This document shows positions 21,752 to 32,933 of a stretch of DNA of 64,000 nt, in pieces; the stretch's first letter is position 1, and every line of letters starts with the position of its first letter. A program made the position numbers and the translations under genes. The DNA is from Charina bottae (Eukaryota; Chordata; Lepidosauria; Squamata; Charinaidae): NCBI GenBank assembly GCA_023362775.1, contig JALMGJ010000016.1:999001-1063000 (forward strand). The letters are read 5' to 3'. The notes beneath the pieces are model-generated. The model was not told the origin of the DNA. It worked only from the letters and a program-made list of their open reading frames with translations, and did no database searches.

Positions 21752-22030
21752 TTCTAGAGCAGGCTTCCCCAACATGTGGCCTGCCATGCAACCTTGTGCA
21801 GCCCACCAGCACTTTTTAAAAACTCAATTCACTGCTGCCAAACATTGCCACTGCCACTGTTGACCCGAAAGACACACTGCCACGAGCCTCCAACCCTCAG
21901 CGCTGCCACCACTACGCTAGCCACCAAGCAGCGGATTGGCAAGTCAGGTAGTATTTTGCAGCCTGTGATTATTTTTAATTTATCAATATGGCCCTTTCCC
22001 CTTTATAAGTTGTGCAGGCCTGCTCTAGAG
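21752..22030. mobile_element. hAT-type MITE with 8-bp TSD
   Basis: The element 21760-22022 starts CAGGCTTCCCCAACATGTGG and ends GTTGTGCAGGCCTG. The ends are inverted with a few mismatches (CAGGCYTSCMCAAC). Flanks TTCTAGAG (21752-21759) and CTCTAGAG (22023-22030) agree at 7 of 8 bases. No coding capacity. Confidence 0.8.
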
Positions 22031-22310
22031 GCTTACATTGTTTGAGATGCAAATTATAGGGTCCCAAAAGGTGATATAGGTAGATTACTTTCCACTTAAT
22101 GAGATTTAGGTCTCAGGCTATCATTTTTCCTGTTTATGTACATTAATGGTGGATCAGACATTGGGAAATTCTGGTTTGCATGGCTTTCTATTCTAGCTTG
22201 CAAAAGTCTTCTGATCTAATATGCTTTTTCCCAAGACCAAACCTTTTCCTTTTGATCCTTTATACTTCATGCATTCCTCCCTTTTAAACTTAGTGGTGCT
22301 TGATAATTTA

Positions 22311-22556
22311 CAGCTTTGCGTGTGGCGGTGGCGTGCATGGCGGTGGCGGCAGCAGCGCACCATCAGTGCTTCCAGATTTTAGCGAGGCTGCTGCTGCTGC
22401 CACCACCACCGTGCACATCGCCACCACCACGCGTGCCCCTGCGCCACTGCCATACAGGCACGCACTGCTGCACATGCCCCTGCACCACCACCACTGCCGC
22501 CATTGGTGTGTCGCCAATGGCGGCAGTTTGGAAAGCACTGCCATAGGCAAATATAC
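22311..22556. mobile_element. CpG-rich hAT-like MITE, copy 1, incomplete
   Basis: The 3' end GCAGTTTGGAAAGCACTG (about 22523-22540) is the terminal repeat also seen at 50.25 and 53.63 kb. The body is GGC/GCC-trinucleotide-rich (GGTGGCGGCAGCAGCGCACC) like the copies at 42.4 and 53.4 kb. The 5' end CAGCTTTGCGTGTGGCGG is a damaged version of the expected CAGAGCTTTCCAAAC. No matching TSD. It lies against the truncated end of Gypsy C integrase. Confidence 0.65.
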
Positions 22557-22604
22557 TAGTATCCCATACAACAATCCTATATCCTAAATATCCTATCCTA
22601 ATGG

Positions 22605-23210
22605 AATTCAGACGTTCAGTTAATCCATCCATTTGTGGATGAAAGGCGGAGCTTAGCACTTGTTCTGTCCCTATGGGTTTAAGGAATGCTTTCCAAAACT
22701 TAGAAGTGAACTGTGGGCCGCGGTCTGAAATGGCCCTAGAAGGGATGCTGTGTAATTTGTAGATGTGTTGCACAAACAGTTTGGCTAGTTGATATGGAGT
22801 GGGTAACCCTGCACATGGGACAAAATGAGTTTGTTTAGAATATAAATCAGTGACCACCCAAATAGCAGTTTTCTTTTTACTCATGGGTAGGTCCACAATG
22901 AAGTCAATGGCAATTTGTTCCCAGGGTCTGGTGGGGCTAGCAACATTTTGTAAAAGCCCAGTAGGTTTACCCACTTTGTGTTTGGACATAGCACATGCAG
23001 GGCATGTGGAGACATACAGTAGTCTCCGACATCCTTTCGAAGAGATGGCCACCAAAATTTTCTGCGTATTAAATGTAAAGTCTTTACAAAACCAAAATGG
23101 CCGGCAGGTTTGGAATCATCTAAATGTTCCAAAAAAATTTTTCATAAAGGCTCAGGAACATAAATTTGATCGCTGTGCCACCAAATGCCATTGTGTTCAG
23201 CAAGGTTAGT
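22605..23210 (-). pseudogene. Gypsy element C integrase, truncated
   Basis: Reads NGIWWHSDQIYVPEPL, AGHFGFVKTLHLIRRKFWW and CPACAMSKHKVGKPTGLLQN (HHCC region, with one frameshift near 23040). The DDE residues are Asp in AIDFIVDLPMSKKKT, Asp in RAISDRGPQFTSKFW and Glu in HPQMDGLTERLNSI. The match ends at about 22605 right after the catalytic Glu, where AT-rich DNA and then MITE copy 1 begin. Very similar to element B integrase, so B and C are one family. Confidence 0.88.
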
Positions 23211-23261
23211 TTTGTTTTGAGTCAGCCACATATCTTGCTGCTGATAAACAGAAAGCTCTTG

Positions 23262-23505
23262 CTGCAAGTCAGGAGGCACGGTGGGGGGGAGGTGGAATTG
23301 GCACTTCAAGTGACTGCAACTAATCCCAGTGAAGGAGAGATGATGCAGTCGACAAGCTCCTCCCTATTTTTGTGATGCTGCTGCAAGTTAGGAGGTGTGG
23401 TGGGCGGTGAGGTGGAGTTGGTGCTTGGAATAACAGGAACCAATCCTAGGGAAAGAGGAACAACAGAGTCAATAACCTCCTCCCAATTTCCATTATCCTG
23501 GGGCT
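23262..23505. repeat. 119-bp tandem duplication inside Gypsy C
   Basis: CTGCAAGTCAGGAGGCACGG (23262) recurs as CTGCAAGTTAGGAGGTGTGG (23381). Similarity continues through GAGGTGGARTTGG and the CAATCC/TAATCC blocks. It lies in the linker between RNase H and integrase. A 119-bp unit is not a multiple of three. Confidence 0.75.
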
Positions 23506-24700
23506 GGCAGGAGAGAGTGTCTGCGAGGAAATTTTTCCCTCCCTAGAGGTACTTTAAAGTAAAATTAAAGCAGGTAAAAAATTGCACTCACTGAATGTGC
23601 TTGGGATTCAGTTTTCTGGGAGATTGGAGAGCTTGGAGATTTTTATGATCTGTCCAAACCTCAAAAGGATGAGGAGCAGAAAAGGGGCAGAGAAGGGTCG
23701 GGGTGTTTTAAGATGGGCTCAGTGGTGAATAAAGTCTTTAGGTGATCAAAAGCCAGTTGGCATTCTGCTGTCCAAGTCAGAACAGTGCCAGGTTGTTTAG
23801 CTTTCTTAGTGTTTGCCTTTCCTTTCGTTTTTAACAAATCAGTGAGAGGCAGAGCTACTTGGACAAAATTGGGGATAAATTGGTGATAGAAATTCGTGAA
23901 CCCAAGGAAACTTTGTAGTTGTCTCCTGGTTTTAGGTGGTGCCCAAGCCAAAACATCCTGTACCTTTGCTGGATCCATTTATATGCCTTTATGGGAAATT
24001 CTGTACCCCAAATAATCCAATTGTTTTTTATGGAATTCACATTTAGAGTTTAGCATACAGTTGAGCTTTTTTTAGTCTTTGAGGACCTCTTGGACCAATT
24101 TTACATGGTTGGCCATGTTGTCGGTGTAGATCAAAATATAATCGAGGTACACCAGCATGCCTTTATATAAAAAATCATGTAACACCTCATTAATTAAGGC
24201 CATGAAGCACCCTGGGGCTCCCTTGAAGCTGAACGGCATGACAAGATACTCAAACGCCCCTAAATGACAGTTAAAAGCAGTTTTCCACTCATCCCCTCTC
24301 GTATGCACACACGAAATAAGCCTCTCTTAAATCCAGTTTGGTGAAAATCTTCCCTGTAGACAAGTGTGCTAGCATGTCTTGCAGGAGAGGAAGAGGGTAT
24401 TTGTTAGAAGTGGTGATGGCATTGAGTCCTCTATAATCAGTACGCAAGCATAAAGTTCCATCTTTTTTCTTGCAGAACAGTACTGGAGCCCCCAAGGGTG
24501 AATTGGCGAGTTCAATAGCCTTTTGATGGGGAGGAAGCTGATTTGATTCAGCCTCCCCAAACACCACTTCTAAGTCAGAACATTGCCACAGAATCAGGTC
24601 TCCCTCTGGGCCTGGGTTGGGTGCTGGGGAATCATCCACGGCGGCCAGCACTGGTAAATTCGGCAGGAGCAGAGTGAACATAGTGGGGTCAGCTGCTACA
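23506..24700 (-). pseudogene. Gypsy element C reverse transcriptase and RNase H
   Basis: Minus strand: [44 protein letters not shown], then a frame change, [40 protein letters not shown], and after another shift MDPAKVQDVLAWAPPKTRRQ and LQSFLGFTNFYHQFIPNF. The RT active site reads YLDY, not YLDD, so one catalytic Asp is lost. RNase H is short and decayed (23510-23660). The order and spacing match element B. Confidence 0.87.
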
Positions 24701-24849
24701 GCTAAAGTTATTGCTTTGATGAGCCAAGATGTTTTCTTCTCATGGGCTTCTCACAAATTGTGGGCCGGGGCTCCTTGCGAATTGTTGGCCGGTAGTTGCC
24801 ATGGCTATTTGCCTCACTTGTTGACTCATCGCTTTGATGATGCCTTGTA

Positions 24850-25460
24850 AGTCTTCCATGGAACTCCCGAGCTCTGACACCTTAAGGTCCACTGCCCTGA
24901 TTCGTTGCCCTGATTTGGATTGGGATCCTCACTCCATGGTTACATGCTGAGCAACCTCTGGATATGCGTTGCATCCAATTGCTGTCAACCATCTGTCTTT
25001 CACATCCTGTAGTGAGGGGTTTGGACCCATCTCCATCTCTGCGAACTGGGTTTTGTGTCGTGATCCAAAGTTCTGCCACCCCATCATGGGATGACTAACA
25101 TCCCCTCTGTTTCTGGATCTGGGTCTCTCCTGTACCTCTTCCCTCACCTGGGACTCTTTACTTTGTATGTCCCAGGTTTCTTGAGTTGGAAAGCCTGCCA
25201 ATAATTCCATCATGGTATTGCTCACCATGGGTTGTTCTGACATGGGAAACTGGGAAAGTCTTACTCCTGCTGGGAGGACACCTCCAGTCCCTGAGATGAG
25301 TTCTTCATCTTGCCACTCATCCATAACAGCTAATTCCAGATTGCTTGACAACCCTGGGTCCACAGAAGGTACCGCTGTCTCAGAAAGAACAGTGTCCTTA
25401 GGGCAGGTTGCTATTATTTGGGATTCAGAGCTTTCTGTGATAGTCCCAGTGCCAGGATCT
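24850..25460 (-). pseudogene. Gypsy element C leader and N-terminal gag
   Basis: An open frame from about 25455 to 24929 reads DEWQDEELISGTGGVLPAG, then PSLQDVKDRWLTAIGCNAYP, then a stop, then SGQRIRAVDLKVSELGSSME and DLQGIIKAMSQQVRQIA, a coiled-coil start similar in position to that of gag A. The capsid domain is missing: the sequence jumps to the protease-RT linker at 24.7 kb. No start codon is convincing. Gag identity is inferred from position between LTR and pol. Confidence 0.55.
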
Positions 25461-25912
25461 TAACTTAAGAAATTCTCCAGACAATTCATCAGAATGCTAA
25501 AAGAATTCATTTATTAAAATCCGACTACATGGAACGGCTGCAAAGTTCTGAATACCGATTTGGCGCCAAGCATTCAAAGTTAATAACATCCCTCTGACCT
25601 CATCCCCTGTTAGCTTCAAAACAAATGTTTTCTCACTCTTGATCTTCCCCCCTCCCAATCTGTTAAGTTTAATGAGAATTCAGGTGTTTTATCAGTGTCG
25701 TTGCTCTTTCACAGTCAGTGGAGGAATGTGAGGGAGGCGAACAGTTCTTTTCAGTTTGCAAAGCAGCTGACTACAATGGAGGCTGACATGGGTCGGCTTC
25801 TGTACTGCTTGACACGTGTTGGCTCAAATACATGGAAGGCCATCAAAGCAAGTCTGACAGTGTATCTGCTCAGATACAGAGCTTAAGTCAGTAATTCATG
25901 TATTGTTACACT
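25461..25912 (-). mobile_element. Probable 5' LTR of Gypsy element C
   Basis: On the minus strand a candidate LTR runs from TGTAACAATACATGAATTAC (25912) through a GGCGCC-containing region. An AATAAA signal lies near 25511, about 50 bp before TGGCACTGGGAC, which could be the primer-binding region. Position upstream of gag supports it. The 3' terminus and a TSD could not be fixed, and no second copy is in the window for comparison. Confidence 0.5.
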
Positions 25913-27150
25913 GCCATTGTACTCATAAACCCAATTGTCAGAAATTTTAGTTGTCTGTCTAATCAAAAAATTACAATCTTCCTTCCCCAAGACCTAACTT
26001 GGACAACCACTGTAAATACACTGTATTGTATTCTGCAATGGCTACGGTTTGCAGAAGCTGGGTGATAACCACTTCTTGTTATTAATTGCCTCAGGTTTTG
26101 TTTCCTGTATTTTAAACTTTGCAGTTGTGTTTTATGGGACCATAAATAAATAATTGGAATTTGAACACATCGTCCCTCTTCCACTTTCCCGAAAGGCCAG
26201 CTGCATTCCACCTCATCACCATGACATACCCCATCTGTACCTATTGGTGCTGGTGCTGCCTCCCCTGTTCCCTCTGCTGCTGCTTCCCCTATCCATTTGT
26301 TGATGTTTCCACCCTGCCTCACCATGTTCATCCCTTCTTCAGAGATAGCCCCCTTTTCTCCCCTTTTCTTATGAAGACAAAGCATGTTCTGATGAAAATG
26401 GCATGGCAAACCATGTATAAAATTATTTTTAAAGCGAATACAGTAAAATAATCAGGCTTGCCCCACTTTAAGCAGTTGTTTGCATTCCATCACAGGTATT
26501 ATATAGAATCTGGCTATGTTTTCGTGAGCATTCCACCTCCTGATCAGCTAGTAGGAGGTGGAGGTAATCATTCTCAGTCCTGCCTAGGCTCTTCTGGAGG
26601 GCGGATTTTGCAATGCTCCTAAAAAGCAGCATCTCTGCCCATGTGATGAGGGGAAAATCAGAACCTTAGGTCATGAATTGCTGTGCTGCCTCTTTTATAG
26701 AGACAGTCGGGCCCCATATATTTCCCCAGTGATAACCTAGGCAGAACTGAGAATGGGGAAGTTTGTGCATGTGATATTCTGGTGGTGTAAGTTTTTCCAG
26801 TATCATTGATGTAGAAATTAAACAGTAAAGGAGCTAAAATACGTCCTTGTTAACACCTTTGAAGATAGGCACCAGAGCAGAAAGCTGTTTTAAATGGTCA
26901 AGCCTTATTTGAATATATGTATTATTATGCAACATTATGATGAGTGTAACAATACACCTTGTTATCTTCTGCCTGTTCTGCCGTTGAGGACTTTCTTGGA
27001 TCGTTCTTTGTCTGGTTCCTCCCCCTGGACCTTACCGCCATGGGTGACCCTGCCAGGAGTACATGACTCCCGACGGCTTCGCTCACAGGGTTCATTGGGA
27101 ACACACAAGCCCACTCACCACAACAAGGTGACGATCCAGTGAGTGAGTGA
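25913..27150. other. No gene; one spaced inverted repeat and a possible LINE 3' end
   Basis: CATTCTCAGTCCTGCCTAGG (26569-26588) is inverted at 26736-26755 with one mismatch, and a 29-bp palindrome (CCACCTCCT...AGGAGGTGG) lies at 26532-26560. A fold-back MITE is likely. The block 27000-27150 (CATGACTCCCGACGGC, CACCACAACAAGGTGACGAT) resembles a LINE 3' UTR, by recollection only. Confidence 0.45.
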
Positions 27151-27159
27151 ACCTTATTT

Positions 27160-28401
27160 GCTATCTTCATCGCTATGATTATGCACCTTATTGAAGAGAA
27201 ACTTCCTACTGGTGTAGAAATTATATATCGAACAGATCGAAAGCTTTTTAATCTTAGTAGGCTGAAAGCAAAAAATAAGGTAATTGCAACTTCTGTTATA
27301 GAACTTCAATATGCTGATGATAACGTAGTATGTGCACACTCCGAGGAAGATCTTCAAACTATCCTAAACATCTTTGCAGAAGCATATGAAAAACTCGGCC
27401 TCTCGATTAACATTAAAAAAACCAAAGTGCTTTACCAGCAAGTTCGAACCAATCCCTCTGCAGCGCCATCAATCCAGCTTAAAGGTGTGTCACTAGAAAA
27501 TGTCGATCACTTTTCTTATCTCGGCAGCCATCTATCTACAAAAGCCGACATCGACGCTGAAATTCAGCATCGCCTGAGCTCTGCGAGTGTAGCTTTCTCC
27601 CGAATGAAGCGTAGAGTGTTTGAGGATCGGGACATTCACAGGGAGACCAAAATGCTTGTTTACAAAGCCATTGTACTACCAACCCTTCTGTACGCCTGTG
27701 AAACATGGACCCTCTACAAACGCCACCTCCAACTTCTTGAAAGATTCCATCAACGCTGCCTCCGAAAAATTCTGCAAATTACTTGGGAAGATAGGCGGAC
27801 TAATGTTAGCGTATTAGAAGAAGCAAAAACCACCAGCATTGAAACAATGATCATCCAACATCAACTTCGCTGGACCGGTCATGTTGTTTGAATGCCTGAC
27901 CATCGTCTTCCAAAGCAGCTACTTTACTCCCAACTTAAGATGGAAAACAGAATATTGGTGGACAGCAAAAGAGATTCAAAGATACTCTCAAAGCTAATTT
28001 TAAAAAATGTAATATCAGCATTGAGAACTGGGAAGCCCTAACTCATGAGCGTTTCAATTGGAGGTCAGCCTTTATTAATGGCGCTATGGACTTTGAAGAA
28101 GCATGAGTACAGGGCGAAAGGGAGAAAAGAGCTAAAAGGAAGGCACATCAGGCAAACCCTCATCATGACCGTCTCCCACCCGGAAACCTATGCCCTCATT
28201 GTGGAAGGTTGTGCGGATCCAGAATTGGCCTTTATAGCCACTTACGGATCCACCGTTAAAATTTTACCTTTGGAAGACAATCTTACTCGGCTACGAGTGA
28301 TCGCCAATGAATATGATGAGTGCCAGCAGGTAGCTATCAATAGAGGAAGCCTCTACTTTATTCTAAAATCGGTCTCTAGAAACACTCAAAAGCTGTTTTA
28401 A
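27160..28401 (+). pseudogene. Non-LTR retrotransposon RT C-terminal half with zinc finger
   Basis: A frame of 239 codons (27175-27891) holds LFNLSRLKAKNKV, ELQYADDNVVCAHSEEDL (YADD active site), GLSINIKKTKVLYQ, DHFSYLGSHLSTKADIDAEI, VLPTLLYACETWTLYKRHLQ and HQLRWTGHVV. After a stop it continues through frameshifts as DHRLPKQLLYSQL. Near 28143-28260 it gives NLCPHCGRLCGSRIGLYSHL followed by RIH, a C2H2-type finger (CPHC...HLRIH). This module order, RT then 'GHVxRM' then a short C-terminal finger, is that of an RTE-like LINE family widespread in animals; I cannot name the clade. 5'-truncated. Confidence 0.85.
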
Positions 28402-28489
28402 AGCCAATAAATGTCACAGAAAGGACTCTTCTGAGGACTGATAGATATTTTCAATAGGGTGTTGTAAAACCAGGCACAGGTCCAAGCTT

Positions 28490-30140
28490 GACTTCCCCAT
28501 TCTAAATCACCCTGCTTCTCAGCAAGCATGCTTTCCTTTCCATCTAATCCACTAGTTTCTAAAATAAATATCTAGCATCAAACTTATTGATAATACTTCA
28601 CTAATTGGACAGTATTTTGTTGGATCTGATCTGTCTCCTTTATTAAATATGGGGCTATAATAACCAACCTGAATAACCTCCTTCCAATGTGCAGTTTATG
28701 GCTCTAAACAAGACAGCTAAAACTTCAGTCTATATTTGATTTTAGCATCTCAGGTAAGATATTGTCCATTCCTAGAGCTTTTTCATTTTTCAATTATGAA
28801 AAGATTAGCAGTTTCAGTTGTAGTTTGATTCTTTGGGAGTTATGGATGTCTGCTTAATAAATGGATCGATAATAAATTTCCCAAGTGGAAGTGAGGATGG
28901 GATTTTCTGATTTTGATCTGATACCTCTCATGTGACCAGATACAATATTCCAGAATGTAATACAGTAAAACGTTGGGGAGGCCTGGATCAATTGCGTCCA
29001 AACATCTCTCTGGACTTTTTTTGTTTTAGTAAAAAATTATACTTCCTTTTTGCTTTGTCCATTCTCTAATGGACAGTTGTTATACTTATGTAAACTGAAG
29101 TTTTCAATTAAAGAGTTCTTTGTTTTTGTACATTCCTCATTAAACCATGATTTGGATCTTCTTTTAGTAAAGCCCTGTTCAGTTTTACAGAATAATGCCT
29201 CTTTAAATGTGGTAATTAATGTACAATATAAGTTACAAATCCTTTCAGGGGATTTTTCATTTATGAGAGTGTTTTACAAATTAAGTGCATTGCCAGATTT
29301 ATAGACTGCATTTTTTTCCAGCTTCTTGATCTATTTTGCTCGAATATATGGGTTTGATGACTATCTGGTGCAAAATAATTTTGAATACATATACTATAGT
29401 CATTTAAAGCCAGATGTGCATTTCAAGGAAAGTGATCACTAATCAAGGATATCCAAGTCTAAAATAAAGGATCATATTTATCACTCCACAGGAGACTATA
29501 ATATAATCAATAACACTCTCTCCAAAGGCGTCCCAGAAAGTGTCATCTCCAAGAAAATTGCTCTCCAGGGTGTCACCTAAGATGATCAAATCTAAGTTAT
29601 TAATTGTCTTAGTCATGCACCACCCTGCGAAATTAATCTTTCTATCTTTGGAATTGCATGTTAAAGAGAAAGCTGCCTCTGGGTTCAAAACAGGGCAGGA
29701 GTAATCATGGTCATGAAATACATGGAACACGGTCATTTATACCAATCCTGGCATTAAAATTTCCAGCTAGTATCACCAAAGCCTTTGGGATCTATTCTGT
29801 TAGAGATGTTATAAACATTTCTAATTCATACCATTATTTTTTCACTTGTTTTTGTAATGGCTGAGAAACATATCAATAACTATAATAAGGCAAAATCTGA
29901 GCTGGAGGCTTATAGCCATAGCAAATGGGATACAAAATTCCAATTTAGTTACTATCAGTTGAATCTGGTTTGATACATAGATATAGAGTCCTTTGTTTGG
30001 TCTCTCCTTCCAAATCTGGTAGCTTCTCTTTCTAGAACCTCCCCGTTCCCCCCCCCCCCCAATATGGTAGTACAATTTAATTATTAAGTTTTATGTCCTC
30101 AATAGACCATCTATCCTCTAACAGAATAATATTGTATTTA
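28490..30140 (-). pseudogene. LINE endonuclease and N-terminal RT, decayed
   Basis: Minus strand, right to left. ILLEDRWSI (about 30110) is the N-terminal endonuclease motif, ALVILAGNFNARIG (about 29790) its Asp/Asn site, and FAGWCMTKTINNLDLIILGD, GESVIDYIIVSCG and SDHFP (29640-29440) the C-terminal half. RT begins near 28780 with MDNIPPEMLKSNIDWSF-like sequence and LIKETDQIQQNTVQ near 28600. The endonuclease is an APE-type (EEP) domain of a LINE. The style of the motifs is like the LINE at 46.7-47.9 kb, so they may be one family. Confidence 0.7.
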
Positions 30141-30179
30141 GACATACAGTATAATTGATAAAAGACCTATTCCTACACT

Positions 30180-31090
30180 TAGACTGCCAGCCAGCTATGT
30201 TCAAGGACAGTATGGTTAGTTGCTATGGATATCTTCATTGTCAGTTTGTGGATACACTTGAGAGTTTATTAAGCACTTCTTTGATGGAGCTTCCAGATCA
30301 TGTGAAGGCCAGCCACAATGTGGTGATTGCGACCAATCACCCTCAGATGGAATATGGATGTCAAGGGGATTCTCTTGTCCAGGGTGAGTGACTGAATTCC
30401 TGGGAATCAGCGTTGCCTGGTCTATCCCCACTTCAGCCTTCTGGGATTCCAGAATTGTATTTGGCACAGGTATAGTCTCCAAAATGCTTATTTTGTCTTT
30501 CCTCTGCTGTGTGTGTGAAATATAATCAATAGGTTCCTCTTCAAGACTTCTTAATTCCATTCTGTACTGTCTCCTTCTATGGGGCATTCTATTTCCATCA
30601 GAATATCATTTTGCTGCTCTTTAGTTTGGGATTGAATGTATTCCTGCAATTCCTCATTGCTGCTGGGATTAAACTCTTGATAAGTGGTGAGGGGTGCTGA
30701 TTGACTTGGATAGGTCTGTTTTTTTATTGGACTAGTTACATTTACCATATCCTTCTGCAAACGTTCGTACAAGGCCACTGTGTTTTGCATTGCATACATA
30801 ACTTGTCTGAGGACTTAAATCTTTGCTAAAATATCCACTCATTCCTCCCTTGGCATCAGTCCAAAGGAGTTCAGCAGGTTGTATTAAAATGGGCCAAGGC
30901 ATTATTCCCTTGGATAACAGATCTGGGTAGATGACACAGATGGCAGTGAAGATATGTCTATGAAGGTTCTCAGTCATCCAGGTGGAATTGTCTGTAGCTT
31001 GAATCATGTCAACTGGATTTCTGAAAATCCAGTTGACATGATTCAAGCTACAGACATTCCCTTTGGTTGTGAGGGTGACCACTTGGGCTC
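30180..31090 (-). pseudogene. Possible ORF1 of the adjacent LINE
   Basis: Three minus-strand frames (31082-30732, 30799-30551, 30587-30216) follow each other and overlap at their ends, as one decayed coding region would. They lie just upstream of the endonuclease. Composition is Gln/Glu/Ser-rich and I recognise no domain. ORF1 is inferred only from position and polarity. Confidence 0.35.
30989..31056. repeat. Perfect 32-bp inverted repeat with a 4-base loop
   Basis: TGTCTGTAGCTTGAATCATG and the next 12 bases (30989-31020) are exactly complementary to 31025-31056, around the loop CTGA. No mismatch in 32 bp. Confidence 0.97.
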
Positions 31091-31099
31091 TGCTCCTAC

Positions 31100-32483
31100 A
31101 GGGTCATAGGTGATGAAAGAGTACTTTGGAGGTTGTCTCTGCCTAGTACCTTGGGAAGCATTAAATGTCTGTGGCTAGAACTTGAAGTTGGTGTTTTTTC
31201 TTTTGTATGAAATAGTAATTTATTTTTTTCCTCCCTGAACACCCACATGGGGAAGGCCACATGAATTGATGGTACTGTCTCCCGCCAATGTGAAGATTTG
31301 CATTTTTAGAATAATTTGGAAGGAGGGATGGCATTGGCAGCTTTTAAGCTTTGGTGCTGTGGTAGCAAAAAATCAGGAGGACATTTTAATAATAAATGTT
31401 ATTAAAACAGCTCATGAAAGCGTATGCTTTTTAATAAAATTTGTTAGTCAGAAAGGTGCTACCAGACTCAGAGGGTTCAGTGCATGTTAGCAATCAGGAA
31501 CTTATTTTTTGGAGGTCATTTCAGGGCTTCACTACATAGCTTGCCAAAGCTGTCAAATGCATCTTTCAACTCATCTACTTTCCTACTGATTATTGCCATC
31601 TGCTCAAATATAGCTGTCAGAGTTCCAGCAGTTAAATGACACTGTTTAGCCACAAAATCTTTTATAGAATTATAAGCATTTACTATATACTTGTTTTGTC
31701 TCTGTTGAAGTATTTTATCTAGTTTATTTGCTTACTCCCTGGAGAATTCAGTACCCATATATAGGATGTTGCTATACCATATATCGTCATCTCTAAAATA
31801 TGATTTGTTTAAAGAGGATGAAGGGGAATGCAAATCATCATGCACATTAGAAAAAAATTCTTGCTGCAATATCCGTTAGCAAAATTCTGATCATTTGAGT
31901 CACTTAAATCACTTAGCTTACTCACATATTCTTTTAGAATTAGAAAATAGAATTCATCTATTTTCAGTTGCTTAAAAGTGTTAAGTCGATTTGGAGAGCC
32001 TGGGATGGTCTTATGTCTCTTTTTCTTTCCCATATTATAAAACTGTTGAAATCTATTAGTGTTCTAAACCCCACATTATCGGGGAATGAAGGTTTTCCAT
32101 GCTCCTTTGCAATTAAGGAAACAGTAAAGGACAATAAGCAACTCAAAGTAAAGTGAGAATAGAGTGTCCAGCTGCTTCTTCCATCTTGTAGAAGCAAACA
32201 AATCAACAAACAAAAGATTCCTCCATTGTTACTGCTCTTAGATTCTAAGAGGGTGTCCCTTCCTTGGAATTCTGGGATCATCCTGCATCATCTCAGTGGT
32301 AGCCACCAGAACCCAAGTGCCCCAAAGTAATTTGCCTGTTGCATCACCATTCAGTTCCCTGAGTCCCTCCCCCAATGAAAATGAACTTTCATCCCCAAAC
32401 CACTAACTTTGTTCCCCTGATCCTCTAACTCACCAACTCACATCACCTCTGGTCCCACCCCATGTCTTTCCACCTCTTTGGTG
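31100..32483. other. Mostly unassigned; possible LINE ORF1 remnant on the minus strand
   Basis: On the minus strand 32033-31809 starts MGKKKRHKTIPGSPNRLNTF, and 31630-31510 reads LTAIFEQMAIISRKVDELKD, a coiled-coil-like heptad pattern typical of L1-type ORF1 proteins. The rest is featureless. I would not claim more than a candidate. Confidence 0.35.
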
Positions 32484-32785
32484 TCACCTTCCATTTTTTT
32501 ATATAAGAATTGTATTAGATTTAAAACAAAGATAAAAACTACAAAAAAGAAAAAAAGAAAAGACTAAACAAAGAGTGAAAACACGAGAGAGAAAAAATTT
32601 TAGATTACAAGAAGAGGTGACTTCTGACTTTTTACAGCAAGGATATACAACAAATTTTCCATAATCAATCCCTTACTCTATATTAAGCCAAAATCACATT
32701 ATTTCTATAAATCATTCCATTGGCACATTATAAAAATCACTAAATACAGTTGCTCCATCCCCTTATATTAAAAGAAAAACGAGAA

Positions 32786-32816
<31 letters not shown>

Positions 32817-32933
32817 CAGTATATATATATGTGTATACACACACATATACATATACTGTACATACACACCTCCTAATCAACTTCCCCAAGGATAACATTT
32901 ATTTAATTATTTCTTTTTTGGTATCACCTTCCA
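32484..32933 (-). mobile_element. 430-bp retro-insert with 10-bp TSD and (TG)n
   Basis: TCACCTTCCA at 32484-32493 is repeated at 32924-32933; including neighbours, 13 of 14 bases agree (GGTRTCACCTTCCA). The insert 32494-32923 ends on the minus strand in TATATAAAAAAA, a short A-rich tail, so it looks like a 5'-truncated LINE or SINE copy on the minus strand. It contains a TG repeat (32786-32813) and a TATA/CA-rich stretch. The source family was not recognised. Confidence 0.65.

Noticed and set aside
22303..22548. 8-bp TSD for MITE copy 1
   Set aside because: ATAATTTA and CCATAGGC differ; the 5' terminus is damaged.
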